64,000 nt of DNA from NCBI GenBank assembly GCA_022225965.2, contig JAKJXP020000062.1, positions 216,691-280,690 of the forward strand. The letters run 5' to 3'. The DNA is from Diatrype stigma (Eukaryota > Ascomycota > Sordariomycetes > Xylariales > Diatrypaceae). This document shows, piece by piece, positions 59,012-64,000 of the stretch. The notes below the pieces were generated by a model, which was given only the letters and a program-made list of their open reading frames with translations, had not been told where the DNA came from and did no database searches. The stretch's first letter is position 1. The number at the start of each line of letters is the position of its first letter. The translations under genes were made by a program, and so were the position numbers.

Positions 59012-61420
59012 ACCTTATTTTAAAGTTCAGATCCGCTTTTCGAGTTTTGAATATACTTTTTGGCCCATAAAACGCTTTTTAACGCATACGTTTAATTTTA
59101 ACCAATGGGATTAAAGGATTATAAGTAATAGGGGTTTTCGAAAAGCTAATTTAAAACGGCAATTCGATTATAATCCTAACTTATACGGAAAAACAACAAA
59201 GTTTTTTATTAATACTGAATTATTTTAATTAAATCCGGCTTATTTAATTTACGAAACCTTCCGTTTAATTCTTAAAGATCTTTTTTATTCGTTCGTTTAA
59301 GTTTTTTGTTTTTTGCAATTAAAATTAAACAAGAATTCCGTTATAAACTCGTCGGACATAAATTTAACGAATCCGTTTATTAACGTATTAAATTCGGAGC
59401 TTTTTAAAATTCCTAGCCAGTAATAATCGAAATAATAGCCCGAATTTTAAGTATCTCGTAAGAAATCCGGTATTAATTAGCTTAATAATTTAAGTAATAA
59501 TTAATTTCATAAATTTAATAAATCCGCAATTATTTTCGAAAAAATCGTAAAAAAACGAAAAAGAAATAAAAACAATTGCGTAACTTTAATCGATACGCGG
59601 CTTAATAACGCAGCAAAATCCGTATTAACAAACTATATAACTTAAAGGTAATTCTTACGAAATAAATTATTTATTCGACTTATAAATAACAATTAATAAA
59701 TGCGCTTATAATTTTAAATATATAAAATGTATTAATAGCTTACGGCGTGGCTATTATTAATATTAATTAAAAAACCAATACCGTTTTTAAATCTTTTAAT
59801 ATTCGTATTATTCGTTACGAAATGCAGTTTCTTATTAAAAAGCCACCATTCGGCGATTTCGAATCTTATAAAAATCTTTCGAATAAGAATATTATTATCG
59901 TAAAAATATATAATACGGAATAATTATAAAAGATTCTTAAATAAGGCTAGCCAATACTTAAGAAAAAAGCTCTTATAATAATAACCTTTTTTACTTAATT
60001 ATTACGCAATTAAAACGATGCTTATAAAAACGTTATTAAAATAACCAGTAATAAGAATAATAAGGATTATATTTATTTATTTATTGCATTTCTTTTTTAT
60101 AATTATGCAAGAAATACCAGTAAATTTTTATATATAATCTTAGGCCTTTATATATTCGCTAACGGCATTTTTCGTCGTATTATTAATACATTATTTGGCT
60201 TAGGTATTATGTTTTTATATATTATTTTAAATACTAAGTTTTTCGAAATGGCCAAATAAATTAAAAAAGTATTAAGCGTATAGCTTACGATTTTACCGGC
60301 ATAATCGTTTACGATAACTTTAATTTCTTAAATAAAATACGAAAGCTTATAAAAGGCAAATAAACATAAATAATTAATTTTACGACTTTTTATTTAATTA
60401 GCTATTTCGAATTTTAAGGTTTCTTTTTTTAAAAATCCTTAAATCTTAAGCAGCTCTTTATTTATAACATAATTTTAAAATATTTACCTTTTCGTTTTTC
60501 ATTTTTTAATAAAGTATTTAAATATTCTATGAAATTTTCGATTATAAAATTAATTTATTTTAACGAAAAAAATACATTTCTTAAGTTTTTCGTTATTTAA
60601 TGCATTAATTATAAAAAAAGCCTTTATCTTTAGCTTGGCGTTATTTTCGAAAATAAAGGCACAATTAAAGGTATTTATAAGCTTTACGAAAAACTTTAAA
60701 AACGCCGGTTCGAATTTAAAAAGTTTAACGATTAATTAATTTGTAAGTTATATTTATTTATTATTTAGCGATTATTTATTAATTATTTTATATTATAGTA
60801 ATATATGGCGACCAAAAAACGACCTTTTTTATTTGCCGTATTAAATAATCTTAATGAAAAGCTAATAATTTTTAAAAGCAAAAAAAATACATGCTTCTTA
60901 TTTCCGCCTTTTTTTATATCGAATTCAATTATATCGAGATATTATTTCGTAATTTCTGGGATGTAAAAAAAAAAAAAGCAGCGTTATTATTAAAGCGAAT
61001 ATCGATTTTGTTTAGCAAAAAAAAAAAACATATTAATAAAAGGAATTTCAAATATTATTAAACCGTTTTTTTTTAGTTTATGAATTTATTATTAAAATTC
61101 TTACGTTTATGATTTACGGTTTATATATTCGAAACGTTCTCGTTAAAAATCAGATTAATATCGAAAGTATTAAGGAAATTATTATTACTTATAAAGGCTT
61201 TTTTAATGTTATTTTTTAAAAAACCTAATCGAAGGTTTTTATAAAAAAAAGCTAAACTAGTAAATATTCCGATATTAATAACGATTATATCGATTTCGAA
61301 TTCCGTAATTAATACCGATTAATGTAATATATTAAAATATTTTTAACCATTTACGAAGCCGTTTGTTAAGGAAATTTTAAATTGCTTCGCAATATTATTT
61401 TTTAAATACTTATTATATTT

Positions 61421-61818
61421 TAAACAGGAAAATTATTTAATTACGGCCCGGAAATGCTATATTTCGCTTAGCTTTTATATTTCGACGTTTGTTACGATAA
61501 AGCCATTTGTAATGCCATTTTTAAAAAAGAATTAATTCGTTATATTACGGCCGAAAGCAAATATAAAGCCATTAACCTAATATTTAAACATATTAATGCC
61601 GTTTACGCCATTAATATTAAATATAACAAAAGCTTTATTTATAATTTTAAATTAACGTTTTTTCGTTTAGCCTTAAATGGTAATTATTTCGTTATTATTT
61701 GCAAATCCGTTAAACGTATTTTTAACGTAATTTATAATAAAGGTATATATAAATTCGGTAATGCTTTTATCGATATTATGTTATATATTTATAAACTATA
61801 TAAAAATGGTATTATATA
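61421..61818 (+). pseudogene. Low-stop relic reading frame in RIP DNA
   Basis: One frame stays open for ~130 codons apart from a single TAG after its first codon TAA, while the other frames carry many stops. It reads as amino-acid-like sequence with blocks LLYFDVCYDKAICNAIFKKE, AVYAINIKYNKSF and TFFRLALNGNY; the same register continues weakly to ~62140. Many Lys/Asn codons could be former Glu/Asp changed by G-to-A. It is probably the remains of a transposon or repeat-borne gene; the family is not recognised. Confidence 0.4.
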
Positions 61819-62224
61819 AATAAATTAAAACATTTATAATAATGCTTACGATATTCTTAATATTTTTAAATGCGGTTAATAGCTTTTATTTCAAAAGCTT
61901 GCCGATTTTAACGATATTATATTTAAACCTATTAATACGGCTAATTAATATGTTATTTTTAAAATTAACGTAACGAAAGAAATTAACGATAATATTATCG
62001 ATTAAAATAATAAAAATAAACGCTTATTCGATATAATTAATAAAGCTAAGGCTAAGAATTTTTAGTTTTACGAATTAAGGGATTTTGTTTTGTTTAATTA
62101 ACGAATTATAATTAATAACTTACGATAAGGTTGTTCGAAAAAAGCTAATAGGCGTTATAAACATTAATAATAATAGCAAATTAATTAATTAAATTAATTA
62201 AATATTCATTTGCTTTTATATTAG

Positions 62225-62660
62225 CCGAATGTATATATATTATATTATAATTTCGTATTAATATTTTATAACATATCGATATAAATATATTTATTAATTG
62301 GATCTTATATTAGTATAATATAATATACCGATATAAATATATTTATTAATTGGATTTTATATTAATATGTTATAATATATCGATATAAATAAATTTATTA
62401 ATTGGATTTTATATTAGTATATTATAATATACCGATATAAATATATTTATTAATTATATTTTATATTAATATATTATAACATATTAATATAAATAAATTC
62501 AAAATAAATCTGTTATTTATATTTCGTATTAATATATTATAATGTATTAATATAAATAAATTTAAAATAAATTTGCTGCTTATATTTCGTATTAATGTAT
62601 TATAATATATTAATATAAGTAAATTTATTAATTATATTTCGTATTAAAATGTTATAATAT
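62225..62660. repeat. AT-rich minisatellite with 52-bp and 63-bp units
   Basis: The landmark CGATATAAAT (or its RIP form TAATATAAAT) occurs at 62277, 62329, 62381, 62433 and 62485, a period of exactly 52 bp, then at 62548 and 62611, a period of 63 bp. Units share TTATTAATTGGATTTTATATTA. CG in early copies is TA in later ones. Confidence 0.85.
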
Positions 62661-62881
62661 AGTAATATATAATAAAAATAATATATAAATATATATATAT
62701 AATAATACGTTTATATAAAATGAAATAAATAAATATATTATATTTAATTATATTAATAATTATATTATAATTTAAATTTTAAGAATATATATAATTAATA
62801 AATAATTAATAAATCCATTTATATTAATATATTATAATATATTAATATAAAATATAACCAATAAATTTATTTTAAATTCAT

Positions 62882-62883
<2 letters not shown>

Positions 62884-62923
<40 letters not shown>

Positions 62924-62949
62924 GCAATAATAATAATAATAATAACAGC

Positions 62950-63017
<68 letters not shown>

Positions 63018-63042
63018 GATTATTATTATTATGTTTATTATT
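62884..63042. repeat. Compound (AAT)n then (ATT)n microsatellite
   Basis: AAT triplets interrupted by two AACAGC units switch near 62982 to ATT triplets, so the halves are complementary and could form a long hairpin. The minus-strand frame through it is a poly-Ile artefact. Confidence 0.85.
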
Positions 63043-63883
63043 CGTTCCTTGAATCTTTGAGACCCGTATGAAATTCCGTCGTTGTCGCCGTCGCTATTGC
63101 TTTTGCTTTCGCCTTTGCCGCCTCCGGCCAAAAAACTAAAAAGGTTAGGCGCTATATTAAAGCCTTAAGGTATATAATTAAAGCTATCCAGATTTATTTA
63201 TATATGATATATTTAATTAATAATATATAGCTTCCGAAATAACATAAAAAGCTATCCGAACAGCTTACGAAATCGTTTATCGCCGCTAAATTATCCGGCC
63301 AATTGCTTTTTCGTTTGCCTCTTTATTAAACTTTCCGGCTTAAAAACCTTTGCAATATAAAGCCGGTAATTTTAAACGAAGGAACTTTAATTTTTCCTTT
63401 AATGCTATTAGCCGTAATTATAACCTTAAAATAACGTTGCTATAAGTTTCGGGCCTTATTTAGCATTCCTATATTTATTGCCGAAATAATCGAAATTTAT
63501 AAAACGTATATATTAAAATAATTAAATAAGCTTATATTAATTATTTATATAACAGTTAAAAAATAAAATGTTACGATTAATAATTATTTAAAATGTCGTT
63601 AATTATTTATTAATGCCTTGATAATTTATAAGCTACGTAAGTTCTTATTTTAAGTCGTTATTAACTTAAAAACTTCCATAAATACGTAACTTTTATAATA
63701 TATACCGATATAAATAAAAATGATATTAATATATAAAGATAAACATATAAATAAAATATAAAGCTTATAATAAAAAAATCCGCGTTAAATTAAAGAAATC
63801 CCTGCTTTTAAGCCTTTATATATTACGGAAAATTCAAAAACACGAAGGAAATAACGACGACGACGATAACGATAATATTAACG

Positions 63884-64000
<117 letters not shown>

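Noticed and set aside
62225..62660. CRISPR-like array from evenly spaced repeats
   Set aside because: Eukaryotic AT-rich minisatellite; units are contiguous with no unique spacers.
62832..63131. 99-codon frame with long Ile/Leu runs
   Set aside because: Translation of the (AAT)n/(ATT)n microsatellite.

Overview
The window is nuclear DNA of a filamentous ascomycete (Pezizomycotina, most likely a Sordariomycete). Genes are interrupted by short introns, mostly 48-130 nt, with GTAAGT/GTATGT donors and CTAAC/CTGAC-like branch sites. The families are typical of this group: UstYa-like protein, two fungal transcription factors, a DUF6601-type membrane protein and a NACHT-type NLR. The last ~7 kb is an AT-rich, stop-riddled block of the kind left by repeat-induced point mutation (RIP). 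All exon structures below were assembled by eye from reading frames and splice sites; each joined frame was checked for phase.

Layout. 0-6 kb: a UstYa/DUF3328 gene, a large conserved 'ipa'-type protein of unknown function and a small secreted eight-cysteine protein. 6-13.8 kb: about 7.6 kb in which I find no credible gene. 13.8-20 kb: a PNGase A-like gene broken by one in-frame TAG, a short conserved protein and a FAM210/DUF1279 mitochondrial protein. 20.4-21.4 kb: a 964-bp non-autonomous TIR element carrying CANNTG minisatellites and a tRNA-like pol III box pair. 22-31 kb: BTB protein, GNAT acetyltransferase, COQ7 and RTF1. 31.5-47 kb: Zn2Cys6 regulator, Rieske/AIF-like flavoprotein, fungal coiled-coil protein, a second transcription-factor-domain protein and a DUF6601 membrane protein. 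47-56.4 kb: an 11-exon SNF2 ATPase head-to-head with an 11-exon NLR whose parts are alpha/beta-hydrolase, NACHT and C-terminal C2H2 zinc fingers. 57.1-64 kb: RIP-degraded heterochromatin-like DNA with a 1937-bp TIR transposon, 52/63-bp minisatellites and long (AAT)n tracts; the window ends inside one.

How the genes relate. Most genes are ordinary single-copy fungal genes without obvious pathway clustering. RTF1 (Paf1 complex), COQ7 (ubiquinone), FAM210 and the AIF-like protein are housekeeping or mitochondrial. The accessory part is the 47-64 kb end. There a chromatin-remodeller-like ATPase and an NLR share one ~0.7-kb intergenic region and sit against silenced repeat DNA, a typical setting for fast-evolving fungal immune or incompatibility loci. 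The NLR with a zinc-finger tail is the most interesting gene in the window.
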